From positions 4,340,001-4,404,000 of the forward strand of contig NZ_CP108427.1 in assembly GCF_035982055.1 (NCBI RefSeq): a DNA stretch of 64,000 nt. Direction: 5' to 3'. Made by a program: the position numbers and the translations under genes. The DNA comes from Streptomyces sp. NBC_01288 (GTDB taxonomy: Bacteria > Actinomycetota > Actinomycetes > Streptomycetales > Streptomycetaceae). Positions 33,770-43,193 of the stretch are shown here, in pieces. The notes beneath the pieces are model-generated. The model was not told the origin of the DNA and searched no databases. It saw nothing but the letters and a program-made list of their open reading frames with translations. The stretch's first letter is position 1; the number at the start of each line of letters is the position of its first letter.

Positions 33770-36270
33770 GCCTCCACCTCCTTGGGGGCCTCGCCCGCGA
33801 GCGTGGCCGGGCCGATGCGGACGAGTGCGCCGGGCAGCGCCCCGGTGTCGGAGGCGACGCCCCCGCCGGTGGAGTTCAGCGGGAGCCAGACCACGCGGTC
33901 GGGCATCTCGGTGATCCGCAGCGGGAGTTCGACGGTTCCGGAGCCGCCGGTCACGGCGAGCGCGTCACCGTCCTTGACGCCCGCCTCGGCGGCCGTGGCG
34001 GCCGACACGCGCGCGTGGGCGGCGTGCCGGGTGCCGGCGAGTGCTTCGTCGCCCTCCTGGAGCGCACCCTGGTCGAGCAGCAGCCGGTGCCCGGCGAGCA
34101 CGGCCTCCCCGGCGGCCGGCCGAGGCAGCACGCCCGCGGTCTCCAGCGGATCGCTGGCCCGCGGCCCGTCCCAGGGCCCGAGCCGGTCCAACTCCGCGCG
34201 CGTGGTGCGCAGATCGGGCAGACCCAGGTGGACGTCCATGGCGTCGGCCAGCATGTGCAGCACACGCGCGTCGGTCGGGGCGAGGGTGCGGGTCATCTGG
34301 TCGGGCTTGAGCGCGGCGTCGAAGAAGCGGACCCGGCCCTCCCAGTTGAGGAAGGCGCCCGCCTTCTCGGCGACCGCCGCGACCGGGAGGACGACGTCTG
34401 CGTGTTCGGTGACCTCGCTGGGCCGCAGTTCGAGCGACACCAGGAAGCCGACTTCGTGCAGTGCCGCACGCGCGCGTGCCGGGTCGGACAGGTCGCCCGG
34501 CTCCACACCGGCGACGAGCAGCGCCCGGAGTTCACCACCGGCGGCGGCCTCGACGATCTGGCCGGCGTCGCGGCCGTAGCGGTGCGGGAGTTCGGCGACG
34601 CCCCAGGCGACGGCGACCTCGTCACGCGCGCGTGGGTCGGTGGCCGGACGTCCGCCCGGGAGCAGCGACGGCAGCGCGCCCGCCTCGATCGCCCCGCGCT
34701 CCCCGGCCCGGCGCGGAATCCACACCAGCCGGGCACCGGTGGCGAACGCGGCCCGTACGGCGGCGGTGAGACCACCGGCGACGGCGGCCAGCCGCTCCCC
34801 GACGACGATCACGGCGCCTTCGGTGCGCAGCGCCTCGGAGGCGCGGGCGCCGTCGTCCTCCAGACCGAACCCGCTGGCGAGCGCGTCCAGCCACTCGGTC
34901 TCGGTGCCGGGAGCGGCCGGCAGCAGGATGCCGCCCGCCTTGTCCAGTCCGCGCGTGGCGTGGGTAGCGAGCGAGAACACCCGCTGCCCGTGCTTGCGCG
35001 AGGCCTTGCGCAGCCTCAGGAAGACGCCGGGCGCCTCCTCCTCGGACTCGAACCCGACCAGCAGGACGGCGGGCGCCTTCTCCAGGGAGGTGTACGTGAC
35101 GCCGTTGCCGTCGAGGTCCCGGCCGCGTCCGGCGACCCGGGCGGCCAGGAAGTCGGCCTCCTCGCTGCTGTGCACGCGTGCGCGGAAGTCGATGTCGTTG
35201 GTGTCGAGCGCCACGCGCGCGAACTTGCTGTACGCGTAGGCGTCCTCGATGGTGAGGCGGCCGCCGGTCAGGACTCCGGTCCGGCCCCGCGCCGCCGACA
35301 GTCCCTGGGCGGCGGCCTCCAGGGCCTCCGGCCAGGACGCGGGCTCCAGGACGCCGTCCGCGTTGCGCACCAGGGGCGTCTGCAACCGGTCGCGCTGCTG
35401 CGCGTACCGGAAGCCGAAGCGCCCCTTGTCGCAGATCCACTCCTCGTTGACCTCGGGGTCCACGGCGGCCAGGCGCCGCATGACCTTGCCGCGCCGGTGG
35501 TCGGTGCGGGTCGCACAGCCACCGGAGCAGTGCTCGCACACCGAGGGCGTGGAGACCAGGTCGAAGGGGCGCGAGCGGAATCGGTACGCCGCCGAGGTGA
35601 GCGCGCCCACCGGGCAGATCTGGATGGTGTTCCCGGAGAAGTACGACTCGAAGGGGTCGCCCTCACCGGTGCCGATCTGCTGGAGCGCGCCCCGCTCGAC
35701 CATCTCGATCATCGGGTCGCCCGCGACCTGGTTGGAGAACCGGGTGCAGCGCGCGCACAGCACGCACCGCTCGCGGTCCAGCAGTACCTGGGTGGAGATC
35801 GGGACGGGCTTCTCGTAGGTCCGCTTCTTGCCCTCGAAGCGGGACTCGGCGTTGCCGTGGGACATCGCCTGGTTCTGAAGCGGGCATTCGCCGCCCTTGT
35901 CGCAGACCGGGCAGTCCAGCGGGTGGTTGATGAGGAGCAGCTCCATCACACCGTGCTGGGACTTCTCCGCGACCGGCGAGGTGAGCTGGGTCTTGACGAC
36001 CATGCCGTCGGTGCACGTGATCGTGCAGGACGCCATCGGTTTGCGCTGGCCCTCGACCTCGACGATGCACTGCCGGCAGGCGCCGACCGGGTCGAGGAGG
36101 GGATGGTCGCAGAACCTGGGGATCTCGATGCCGAGTTGCTCGGCGGCGCGGATGACCAGGGTGCCCTTGGGCACGCTGATCTCGGCACCGTCGATCGTCA
36201 GCGAGACGAGATCCTCGGGCGGGACCGCCGCTTCACCCCCTCCGGAGGGGGCGTTCGTGGTCACCGTCAT
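33766..36270 (-). CDS. nuoG: NADH-quinone oxidoreductase subunit G
   Basis: This 834-aa protein is the large iron-sulfur subunit. The N-terminal 2Fe-2S ferredoxin domain shows RFCDHPLLDPVGACRQCIVE. Next come the His/Cys cluster region CPVCDKGGECPLQNQAM, two 4Fe-4S-type sites (CVLCARCTRFSNQVAG; TIQICPVGALTS), and CEHCSGGCATRTDHR leading into the molybdopterin-oxidoreductase-like domain. The C-terminal half is Ala-rich and less conserved, as in other actinobacteria. ATG 36270 overlaps the nuoF stop. Confidence 0.94.
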   Translation of the reverse strand: MTVTTNAPSGGGEAAVPPEDLVSLTIDGAEISVPKGTLVIRAAEQLGIEIPRFCDHPLLDPVGACRQCIVEVEGQRKPMASCTITCTDGMVVKTQLTSPVAEKSQHGVMELLLINHPLDCPVCDKGGECPLQNQAMSHGNAESRFEGKKRTYEKPVPISTQVLLDRERCVLCARCTRFSNQVAGDPMIEMVERGALQQIGTGEGDPFESYFSGNTIQICPVGALTSAAYRFRSRPFDLVSTPSVCEHCSGGCATRTDHRRGKVMRRLAAVDPEVNEEWICDKGRFGFRYAQQRDRLQTPLVRNADGVLEPASWPEALEAAAQGLSAARGRTGVLTGGRLTIEDAYAYSKFARVALDTNDIDFRARVHSSEEADFLAARVAGRGRDLDGNGVTYTSLEKAPAVLLVGFESEEEAPGVFLRLRKASRKHGQRVFSLATHATRGLDKAGGILLPAAPGTETEWLDALASGFGLEDDGARASEALRTEGAVIVVGERLAAVAGGLTAAVRAAFATGARLVWIPRRAGERGAIEAGALPSLLPGGRPATDPRARDEVAVAWGVAELPHRYGRDAGQIVEAAAGGELRALLVAGVEPGDLSDPARARAALHEVGFLVSLELRPSEVTEHADVVLPVAAVAEKAGAFLNWEGRVRFFDAALKPDQMTRTLAPTDARVLHMLADAMDVHLGLPDLRTTRAELDRLGPWDGPRASDPLETAGVLPRPAAGEAVLAGHRLLLDQGALQEGDEALAGTRHAAHARVSAATAAEAGVKDGDALAVTGGSGTVELPLRITEMPDRVVWLPLNSTGGGVASDTGALPGALVRIGPATLAGEAPKEVEA

Positions 36271-37613
36271 GCGTTCACCTCCGTGCGGTCGGCCCAGGCC
36301 GTGGACTTGGCCGGGTCGAAGGGGCAGCCCCGGCCCGTGATGTGCTGCTCGTACTCCTCGCGGAAGTACTTGAGCGAGGAGAAGATCGGCGAGGCGGCAC
36401 CGTCGCCGAGGGCGCAGAAGGACTTGCCGTTGATGTTGTCGGCGATGTCGTTCAGCTTGTCGAGGTCGGACATGGCGCCCTTGCCGGCCTCGATGTCGCG
36501 CAGCAACTGCACGAGCCAGTACGTCCCTTCACGGCACGGTGTGCACTTGCCGCAGGACTCGTGGGCGTAGAACTCGGTCCAGCGGGTGACGGCACGCACG
36601 ACGCAGGTCGTCTCGTCGAAACATTGCAGAGCTTTGGTGCCGAGCATGGAACCCGCGGCACCCACTCCCTCGTAATCAAGAGGGACGTCGAGGTGCTCGT
36701 CGGTGAACATCGGCGTGGAAGACCCGCCCGGCGTCCAGAACTTGAGGCGATGACCGGCCCTGATCCCGCCGCTCATGTCGAGCAGTTGGCGGAGGGTGAT
36801 GCCGAGCGGCGCCTCGTACTGACCGGGACTGGTGACATGGCCGCTGAGCGAGTAGAGCGTGAAGCCCGGGGACTTCTCGCTGCCCATCGACCTGAACCAT
36901 TCCTTGCCTTTTTGCAGAATGGCGGGAACTGACGCGATCGACTCGACGTTATTCACAACAGTCGGGCACGCATAGAGGCCCGCGACCGCAGGGAAAGGGG
37001 GACGGAGCCGCGGTTGACCACGGCGGCCTTCGAGCGAGTCGAGCAGCGCGGTCTCCTCACCGCAGATGTACGCGCCCGCACCCGCGTGCACGGTGAGCTG
37101 GAGATCGAGCCCGCTGCCCAGGATGTTCTCGCCGAGGTAGCCCGCCTCGTACGCCTCGCGTACGGCCTCGTGCAACCGCCGCAAAACGGGGACGACTTCA
37201 CCACGCAGATAGATGAAGGCATGCGACGACCTGATGGCATAACACGCGATGACAATGCCCTCGATGAGGCTATGCGGGTTGGCGAAAAGGAGCGGGATGT
37301 CCTTACAGGTGCCCGGCTCCGACTCGTCGGCGTTGACAACTAGATAGTGCGGTTTTCCATCCCCTTGGGGAATGAATTGCCATTTCATTCCGGTGGGGAA
37401 GCCGGCGCCGCCGCGACCGCGCAGACCGGAGTCCTTCACATACGCGATGAGGTCGTCCGGCGACATGGCGAGCGCCTTGCGGAGCCCCTCGTATCCCTCG
37501 TGCCTTTTGTAGACGTCCAGACTCCAGGACTTGTCCTCGTCCCAGAAGGCCGACAGCACGGGTGCGAGCAGCTTCTCGGGGCTGTGGTCTTTCAGTTCGG
37601 GTGCCAAGGTCAT
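36267..37613 (-). CDS. nuoF: NADH-quinone oxidoreductase subunit F (NADH-binding)
   Basis: This 448-aa protein oxidises NADH with FMN and one 4Fe-4S cluster. Conserved parts are GLRGRGGAGFPTGMKW (NADH/FMN glycine loop), VVNADESEPGTCKD, GAYICGEETALLDSLEG and ESCGKCTPCREGTYW (cluster N3, with a final Cys near SFCALGDGAASP). ATG 37613 overlaps the nuoE stop as TGATG; the GTG just before it is an alternative start. It forms the electron input module with NuoE and NuoG. Confidence 0.95.
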   Translation of the reverse strand: MTLAPELKDHSPEKLLAPVLSAFWDEDKSWSLDVYKRHEGYEGLRKALAMSPDDLIAYVKDSGLRGRGGAGFPTGMKWQFIPQGDGKPHYLVVNADESEPGTCKDIPLLFANPHSLIEGIVIACYAIRSSHAFIYLRGEVVPVLRRLHEAVREAYEAGYLGENILGSGLDLQLTVHAGAGAYICGEETALLDSLEGRRGQPRLRPPFPAVAGLYACPTVVNNVESIASVPAILQKGKEWFRSMGSEKSPGFTLYSLSGHVTSPGQYEAPLGITLRQLLDMSGGIRAGHRLKFWTPGGSSTPMFTDEHLDVPLDYEGVGAAGSMLGTKALQCFDETTCVVRAVTRWTEFYAHESCGKCTPCREGTYWLVQLLRDIEAGKGAMSDLDKLNDIADNINGKSFCALGDGAASPIFSSLKYFREEYEQHITGRGCPFDPAKSTAWADRTEVNA

Positions 37614-38464
37614 CACTCCCCCTCCTCGGCGACAGGCCCCGCCGGGTGGGCGGGATCCGAGGCCGACGTGTCCTGCGGCGCATCGTGCGAACTGAGGTGC
37701 TCGGTCGTCGGCGACGTGTCCTGCGGTGCACCGGAGCCCCGCGGATGGACCACGCGCGCGGGTGCGGTCTCTCCCCTGGCCAGGCGGAGGCCCACCAGCG
37801 ACGCGGGTCCCGCACCGCCACTTGCCTCGACGGCCCCTGGCCGCTCGTCGGGGAAGCCGGCGAGGATCCGCGCGGTCTCCTTGAAGGTGCACATCGGCGC
37901 CCCGCGCGTGGGCTCCACCGGAGCGCCCGTGCGCAGGTCGTCGACGAGGCGACGGGCGCTGGCCGGGGTCTGGTTGTCGAAGAACTCCCAGTTGACCATC
38001 ACCACCGGCGCGAAGTCGCAGGCCGCGTTGCACTCGATGTGCTCCAGGGTGACCTTGCCGTCGTCGGTGGTCTCACCGTTGCCGACGCCCAGGTGCTCCT
38101 GGAGCGACTCGAAGATCGCGTCGCCGCCCATCACCGCGCACAGGGTGTTGGTGCAGACCCCGACCTGGTAGTCACCGCTCGGCCGGCGCCGGTACATGGA
38201 GTAGAAGGTCGCCACCGCGGCGACCTCCGCCGTCGTCAGGCCCAGCAGGGCCGCGCAGAACTGCTGCCCGGTGCGCGTGACATGACCCTCCTCCGCCTGC
38301 ACGAGATGCAGCAACGGCAGGAGGGCCGAGCGGGAGTCCGGGTAGCGGGCGATGATCTCCCGCCCGTCGGCCTCCAGTCGGGCCCGGACGTCGTCCGGGT
38401 AGGCGGGCGCGGGCAGTTGGGGCATGCCCAGACTGACGCCCTGCTCCGAAGAACTGGTGGTCAC
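37613..38464 (-). CDS. nuoE: NADH-quinone oxidoreductase subunit E
   Basis: This 283-aa protein has a thioredoxin-like 2Fe-2S domain with ligands in CTNTLC and CNAAC (GKVTLEHIECNAACDFAPVV). Helical N-terminus YPDSRSALLPLLHLVQAEEG. Beyond about residue 215 there is a Pro/Ala-rich hydrophilic tail, with GAPQDTS and DAPQDTS repeats, longer than in most bacteria. GTG 38464 overlaps the nuoD stop. The tail is probably disordered; its role is unknown. Confidence 0.94.
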   Translation of the reverse strand: MTTSSSEQGVSLGMPQLPAPAYPDDVRARLEADGREIIARYPDSRSALLPLLHLVQAEEGHVTRTGQQFCAALLGLTTAEVAAVATFYSMYRRRPSGDYQVGVCTNTLCAVMGGDAIFESLQEHLGVGNGETTDDGKVTLEHIECNAACDFAPVVMVNWEFFDNQTPASARRLVDDLRTGAPVEPTRGAPMCTFKETARILAGFPDERPGAVEASGGAGPASLVGLRLARGETAPARVVHPRGSGAPQDTSPTTEHLSSHDAPQDTSASDPAHPAGPVAEEGE

Positions 38465-39783
38465 CGGTCGACGCCTCCCATCACGGGGTCGATGGACGCG
38501 ACGGCGACGATGACGTCGGCGACCTGGCCGCCCTCGCACATCGCCGCCATGGCCTGAAGGTTGGTGAAGGACGGGTCCCTGAAGTGGACCCGGTAGGGGC
38601 GGGTGCCTCCGTCGGACACGGCGTGCACCCCGAGTTCGCCCTTGGGCGACTCGACCGCCGCGTACGCCTGTCCCGGCGGGACGCGGAAGCCTTCGGTCAC
38701 CAGCTTGAAGTGGTGGATCAGGGCCTCCATGGAGGTGCCCATGATCTGCTTGATGTGGTCGAGCGAGTTGCCCAACCCATCAGGCCCGAGGGCGAGTTGG
38801 GCGGGCCAGGCGATCTTCTTGTCGGCGACCATGACCGGACCGGGCTGTAGCCGGTCCAGACACTGCTCGACGATCCTGAGCGACTGCCGCATCTCCTCCA
38901 GGCGGATGAGGAAGCGGCCGTAGGAGTCGCAGGTGTCCGCGGTCGGGATGTCGAAGTCGTACGTCTCGTAGTCGCAGTACGGCTGCGCCTTGCGCAGGTC
39001 GTGCGGCAGACCCGTGGAGCGAAGGATCGGGCCGGTGGCACCGAGGGCCATGCAGCCGGCCAGGTCGAGGTAACCGACGTCCTGCATACGGGCCTTGAAG
39101 ATGGGGTTCCCGGTGGCGAGCTTGTCGTACTCGGGGAGGTTCTTCTTCATCTTCTTGACGAACTCGCGGATCTGGTCCACCGCGCCGGGCGGCAGGTCCT
39201 GGGCGAGTCCGCCGGGGCGGATGTACGCGTGGTTCATCCGCAGGCCCGTGATGAGCTCGTAGATGTCGAGAATCATTTCACGATCGCGGAATCCGTAGAT
39301 CATGATCGTGGTGGCGCCGAGTTCCATGCCGCCGGTGGCGATGCACACCAGGTGGGAGGACATCCGGTTCAGCTCCATCAGGAGTACCCGGATGATCTTC
39401 GCCCGCTCGGTGATCTGGTCCTCGACGCCGAGGAGTTTCTCGACGGCGAGACAGTAGGCGGTCTCGTTGAAGAAGGACGTCAGATAGTCCATGCGCGTCA
39501 CGAACGTGGTGCCCTGCGTCCACGTGCGGTATTCGAGGTTCTTCTCGATACCGGTGTGCAGGTAGCCGATGCCGCAGCGGGCCTCGGTGACCGTCTCGCC
39601 GTCGATCTCCAGGATCAGACGGAGCACACCGTGCGTGGAGGGGTGCTGGGGCCCCATGTTGACGACGATGCGCTCGTCGTCGGCCTTGGCCGCGGACTGG
39701 ACCACCTCGTCCCAGTCACCACCGGTGACCGTATATACGGTGCCCTCGGTGGTTTCCCGAGCGGATGCTGACTGCGTGCTCAC
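38461..39783 (-). CDS. nuoD: NADH-quinone oxidoreductase subunit D
   Basis: This 440-aa subunit (49-kDa homologue) forms the quinone-reduction cavity with NuoB. Hallmarks: VNMGPQHPSTHGVLRLILE with the quinone-proximal His, GYLHTGIEKNLEYRTW, and a C-terminal FRDPSFTNLQAMAAMCEGG ... DPVMGGVDR. Standard length with a short actinobacterial N-terminal extension. The start at 39783 overlaps the nuoC stop by four bases. Confidence 0.96.
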   Translation of the reverse strand: MSTQSASARETTEGTVYTVTGGDWDEVVQSAAKADDERIVVNMGPQHPSTHGVLRLILEIDGETVTEARCGIGYLHTGIEKNLEYRTWTQGTTFVTRMDYLTSFFNETAYCLAVEKLLGVEDQITERAKIIRVLLMELNRMSSHLVCIATGGMELGATTIMIYGFRDREMILDIYELITGLRMNHAYIRPGGLAQDLPPGAVDQIREFVKKMKKNLPEYDKLATGNPIFKARMQDVGYLDLAGCMALGATGPILRSTGLPHDLRKAQPYCDYETYDFDIPTADTCDSYGRFLIRLEEMRQSLRIVEQCLDRLQPGPVMVADKKIAWPAQLALGPDGLGNSLDHIKQIMGTSMEALIHHFKLVTEGFRVPPGQAYAAVESPKGELGVHAVSDGGTRPYRVHFRDPSFTNLQAMAAMCEGGQVADVIVAVASIDPVMGGVDR

Positions 39784-40520
39784 GAGTACGACCTCCGCTG
39801 GTCCGGAGCCGGGATCTGGGCGCCCTTGTACTCGACGGCGATGCCGCCGAGGGGGTAGTCCTTGCGCTGCGGGTGGCCCGGCCAGTCGTCCGGCATCATG
39901 ATCCGCGTCAGGGCCGGGTGACCGTCGAAGACGATGCCGAAGAAGTCGTAGGTCTCGCGCTCGTGCCAGTCGTTGGTCGGATAGACCGGGACCAGGGACG
40001 GGATGTGCGGATCGCTGTCCGGGGCGCTGACTTCGAGGCGGATCAACCGGTTGTGGGTGATCGAGCGCAGGTGGTAGACGGCGTGCAGCTCGCGGCCCTT
40101 GTCGTGCAGGTAGTGGACCGCGCTGACGCCGGTGCAGAGTTCGAAGCGCAGGGCCGGGTCGTCGCGCAGGGTCTGGGCGACGCGGACCAGGTGCTCGCGT
40201 TCGATGTGGAAGGTGAGTTCACCGCGGTCGACGATCGTCTTCTCGATCGCGTTGCCGGGCAGCAGGCCCTGTTCTTCCAGGGCGCCCTCCAGCTCGTCGG
40301 CGACCTCGTCGAACCAACCGCCGTAGGGCCGGCTCGCCTCGCCCGGCAGGCGGACCGAGCGGACCAGGCCGCCGTAACCGGAGGTGTCGCCGCCGTTGTT
40401 GGCGCCGAACATGCCGCGCTGGACGCGGATCTCCTCGCCCTCGCCGCGCTGGCCGGGGAGGTTGGAGGCGCCCGGATCCTGCTCCGGGTCGGCTCCGTTG
40501 GTGCCGTTCGCGTCACTCAC
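39780..40520 (-). CDS. nuoC: NADH-quinone oxidoreductase subunit C
   Basis: This 246-aa protein (30-kDa subunit homologue) has the signature [20 protein letters not shown] and a final [15 protein letters not shown]. The first 45 residues are a low-complexity hydrophilic extension ([16 protein letters not shown]). It is a structural component of the peripheral arm. GTG 40520 overlaps the nuoB stop by four bases. Confidence 0.95.
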
Positions 40521-41071
40521 CGCAGCAGGCCCTTCATCTCGATGGTGGGCAGTGCCTTGAGCGCCGCTTCCTCCGCCTCACGGGCCGCCTCCTCGGCGTT
40601 CACACCGAGCTTGGAGGACTGGATCTTCTGGTGGAGCTTGAGGATCGCGTCGATCAGCATCTCGGGGCGTGGCGGGCAGCCCGGGAGGTAGATGTCGACC
40701 GGGACGATGTGATCGACGCCCTGCACGATCGCGTAGTTGTTGAACATGCCGCCCGACGAGGCGCAAACGCCCATGGAGATGACCCACTTGGGGTTCGGCA
40801 TCTGGTCATAGACCTGCCGCAGGACCGGCGCCATCTTCTGGCTGACCCGGCCCGCGACGATCATCAGGTCCGCCTGGCGGGGTGATCCGCGGAAGACCTC
40901 CATGCCGAAGCGCGCGAGGTCGTAGCGTCCGGCGCCGGTCGTCATCATCTCGATGGCGCAGCAGGCGAGTCCGAACGTGGCCGGGAAGACGGACGCCTTG
41001 CGTACCCAGCCCGCGGCCTGCTCGACGGTGGTCAGCAGGAAACCGCTCGGCAGCTTTTCTTCGAGTCCCAT
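40517..41071 (-). CDS. nuoB: NADH-quinone oxidoreductase subunit B
   Basis: This 184-aa protein holds cluster N2, the final electron donor to quinone. Ligands are the tandem Cys pair in [11 protein letters not shown], the Cys in [10 protein letters not shown] and the Cys in LPGCPPRPE. The C-terminus is a charged helix ([15 protein letters not shown]). Start at 41071, 14 bases past the nuoA stop. Confidence 0.96.
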
Positions 41072-41085
41072 GAGTTAAAGGCCCC

Positions 41086-41445
41086 TCAGTCCCATTCCAG
41101 GCCGCCGCGCCGCCATACGTACGCGTACGCGACGAAGACGGTGAGCACGAAGAGCAGCATCTCCACGAGCCCGAAAACACCCAGGGCGTCGAAGGTGACG
41201 GCCCAGGGGTAGAGGAAGACGATCTCGATGTCGAAGACGATGAAGAGCATCGCCGTCAGGTAGTACTTGATGGGGAAGCGCCCGCCGCCGGCCGGCGTGG
41301 GGGTCGGCTCGATGCCGCACTCGTACGCTTCGAGCTTGGCCCGGTTGTACCGCTTCGGACCGATCAGCGTGGCCATGACCACGGAGAAGATCGCAAAGCC
41401 TGCCCCGAGGGCTCCCAGTACGAGGATGGGCGCATACGCGTTCAC
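41086..41445 (-). CDS. nuoA: NADH-quinone oxidoreductase subunit A
   Basis: This 119-aa membrane subunit has three helices and the conserved AKLEAYECGIEPTP loop and YYLTAMLFIVFDIEIVFLYP helix, which contribute to the quinone site and proton path. It is the first gene of the nuoA-N operon. GTG 41445 is preceded by GAGGAGCG. A Rex-like operator lies about 107-124 bases upstream. Confidence 0.95.
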   Translation of the reverse strand: MNAYAPILVLGALGAGFAIFSVVMATLIGPKRYNRAKLEAYECGIEPTPTPAGGGRFPIKYYLTAMLFIVFDIEIVFLYPWAVTFDALGVFGLVEMLLFVLTVFVAYAYVWRRGGLEWD

Positions 41446-42190
41446 CGCTCCTCGCTCCTCTCAGTCGGCACTGACTGCTGGCGATGGCATCGGGTCCGTT
41501 TCCGGCTCACGCGCCGCCCAACCCCCGTTCGTCCCAACGAAGATCGAGAACATGTGAAGCAGGTCACAAGCCCAACTGCCTCGCATCTTATGCCCGGCGC
41601 TCTGTGATCTGCGACACGGGGTATTACACAAGCTTTGTGATCTCCACCACCTGACCGTGGATCATCAAGCCAGGCGAGCGGCGATCTTCGCACGTGAAGC
41701 GTCCGACTGATCACCAGAGGTGACATTTCCGCTCGTCATCGCAGGCCGAGGGCGGCATCTCAATATCAAGAGGCTTCCCTTGCATGCAAATTGGAGTTGG
41801 ACGGGACCGCTTGATAGTGGAGGCCCGTTCACACATCAGAGGGAGGCGCGCGGCACGGTGTGGACGCGTGCACGCGTTCACGAAGTCACCCGTCCGCGGT
41901 ACCCACGCAGGACGCACGCATTCCGGTAACCGTTCCGTGACCTCCGCCACACTCATGAGAGGCGCATGAGAACGGGGCTTGGCCACCTGTCCCAACAGGT
42001 GGTAGGTCGCGGGCAATTCGGGCGTACCGACGAAAGACCGTGATCACGGGCCTGATCGCCCAGGTCCGCAATGTCCGTTACGGCGTCAATAAGGAACGAC
42101 ACACCCGGGGTTGATGGGGCCCGTTGAACAATTGTGGCGCAGCACACGTTTCTTGAAGGTATGGAGGAGCCCCTGATACCGGTTGGTCTC
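41446..42190. other. Long intergenic region between nuoA and the NlpC/P60 gene
   Basis: These 745 bases hold no convincing gene. Besides the Rex-like site there are: CACAA-GCT-TTGTG at 41627-41639; a perfect 14-bp palindrome ACGCGTGCACGCGT at 41864-41877; a hairpin CCACCTGT-CCCA-ACAGGTGG at 41983-42002; and ACAATTGT at 42127-42134. The second half presumably contains the promoter and a long leader of the NlpC/P60 gene. It does not match the ydaO class. Confidence 0.7.
41552..41569 (-). promoter_or_regulatory. Rex-like redox operator before nuoA
   Basis: On the minus strand this reads TTGTGACCTGCTTCACAT, which fits the Rex consensus TTGTGAA-N4-TTCACAA at all but two of its defined positions, with the correct 18-base length. 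Rex is a repressor that releases DNA when the NADH/NAD+ ratio rises, and the nuo operon is a known Rex target in S. coelicolor (literature knowledge). The site is correctly oriented and 107 bases from the nuoA start. The promoter itself was not identified with confidence. Confidence 0.8.
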
Positions 42191-43000
42191 ATGTCCCACA
42201 CCGCTCACATACGCAGCCACCGGAAACCCCGCCGCAGCGCGACGACGAACATCGCCGTGCGGGCCGGAGTTGCCGGTGGCGTTCTCAGCATGGCGGCGGC
42301 TGGTGCAGCCTCGGCCAATGCCGCCGAGACAACGCAGACCCTGCAACTGCCCACCCTGACCGCCGATCTGTCCACACAGGTCGCCCAGTCCGCCGAGGCC
42401 ACGCAGCAGGCCGCGGCGAACTACCAGCTACAGGCCGAGCGCGACACGGCAGCCGCAAACGCCGCGAAGCAGGCCAAGGCGGACCTCGCGGTCGCCAAGA
42501 AGAAGGCGGAGGCCAAGAAGAAGGCTCAGGAGGCCGCTCGCAAGGAGGCTGCGGCGAAGGCGGCCTCACGCAGCTCCGAGAGGACCACCCTGGCCTCTAC
42601 GGCGACCACGAGCGCCTCCACGAGCACCAGCTCGTCGACGGCGACCGGTTCGGCCGCGACCATCGTGGCCTTCGTGAAGGCCCAGATCGGCAAGTCCTAT
42701 GTCCTGGGCGCCACCGGCCCCAGCGCCTACGACTGCTCCGGGCTCGTCGGGGCCGCCTTCAAGCAGGTCGGCGTCAGCCTGCCGCGCGTCTCCCAGGATC
42801 AGTCGACCGCGGGTACTCAGGTGTCCCTGAGCAACCTTCAGGCCGGCGACATCCTGTACTGGGGCAGCGCGGGCAGCGCCTATCACGTGGCGGTGTACGT
42901 GGGCGACGGCATGTTCGTCGGCGCGCAGAACCCCTCCACCGGCATCGTGGAGCGGCCCCTGTCGTACGACATGCCGACCGGCGCGGTGCGGGTGCTCTGA
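42191..43000 (+). CDS. Secreted NlpC/P60 peptidoglycan endopeptidase
   Basis: This 269-aa protein cuts peptide stems of the cell wall. A signal peptide covers about residues 20-48 (AVRAGVAGGVLSMAAAGAAS). A helical Lys/Ala/Glu-rich coiled-coil stretch follows (AKKKAEAKKKAQEAARKEAA), then a Ser/Thr linker and the C-terminal NlpC/P60 domain. The catalytic Cys is in SAYDCSGLVG and the His in AYHVAVYVGDG. ATG 42191 has no good ribosome binding site. GGAGGAG lies 22 bases upstream, immediately after an in-frame ATG at 42161, so the real start is uncertain. It is divergent from nuoA and followed by a hairpin terminator. Confidence 0.85.
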   Translation: MSHTAHIRSHRKPRRSATTNIAVRAGVAGGVLSMAAAGAASANAAETTQTLQLPTLTADLSTQVAQSAEATQQAAANYQLQAERDTAAANAAKQAKADLAVAKKKAEAKKKAQEAARKEAAAKAASRSSERTTLASTATTSASTSTSSSTATGSAATIVAFVKAQIGKSYVLGATGPSAYDCSGLVGAAFKQVGVSLPRVSQDQSTAGTQVSLSNLQAGDILYWGSAGSAYHVAVYVGDGMFVGAQNPSTGIVERPLSYDMPTGAVRVL

Positions 43001-43024
43001 ACCCGCGCACGACGCCGTGAGCAT

Positions 43025-43054
43025 GGGGCCGCTGCCTCGGGGGCAGCGGTCCCC
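43025..43054 (+). terminator. Terminator after the NlpC/P60 gene
   Basis: GGGGCCGCTGCC at 43025-43036 pairs with GGCAGCGGTCCCC at 43042-43054, with one bulged base, 25 bases after the stop codon. There is no T-run. Confidence 0.7.
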
Positions 43055-43193
43055 TCGGCGTGTCCTCCGGTACCCCGGACCCACGGGGTGTTCCCACTAC
43101 CGGAGTTCGCGGCTCTCCTGAAAGGCTCTCTTCTCAAGGTTCTCAAGTTCGGCTAACCAGACGGCCGGACGCCAAACCCGAGGAGAGCAACTC

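Noticed and set aside
41627..41639. Second Rex operator (CACAA-GCT-TTGTG)
   Set aside because: The half-sites are in the opposite orientation (CACAA first) and too close together for the Rex consensus.
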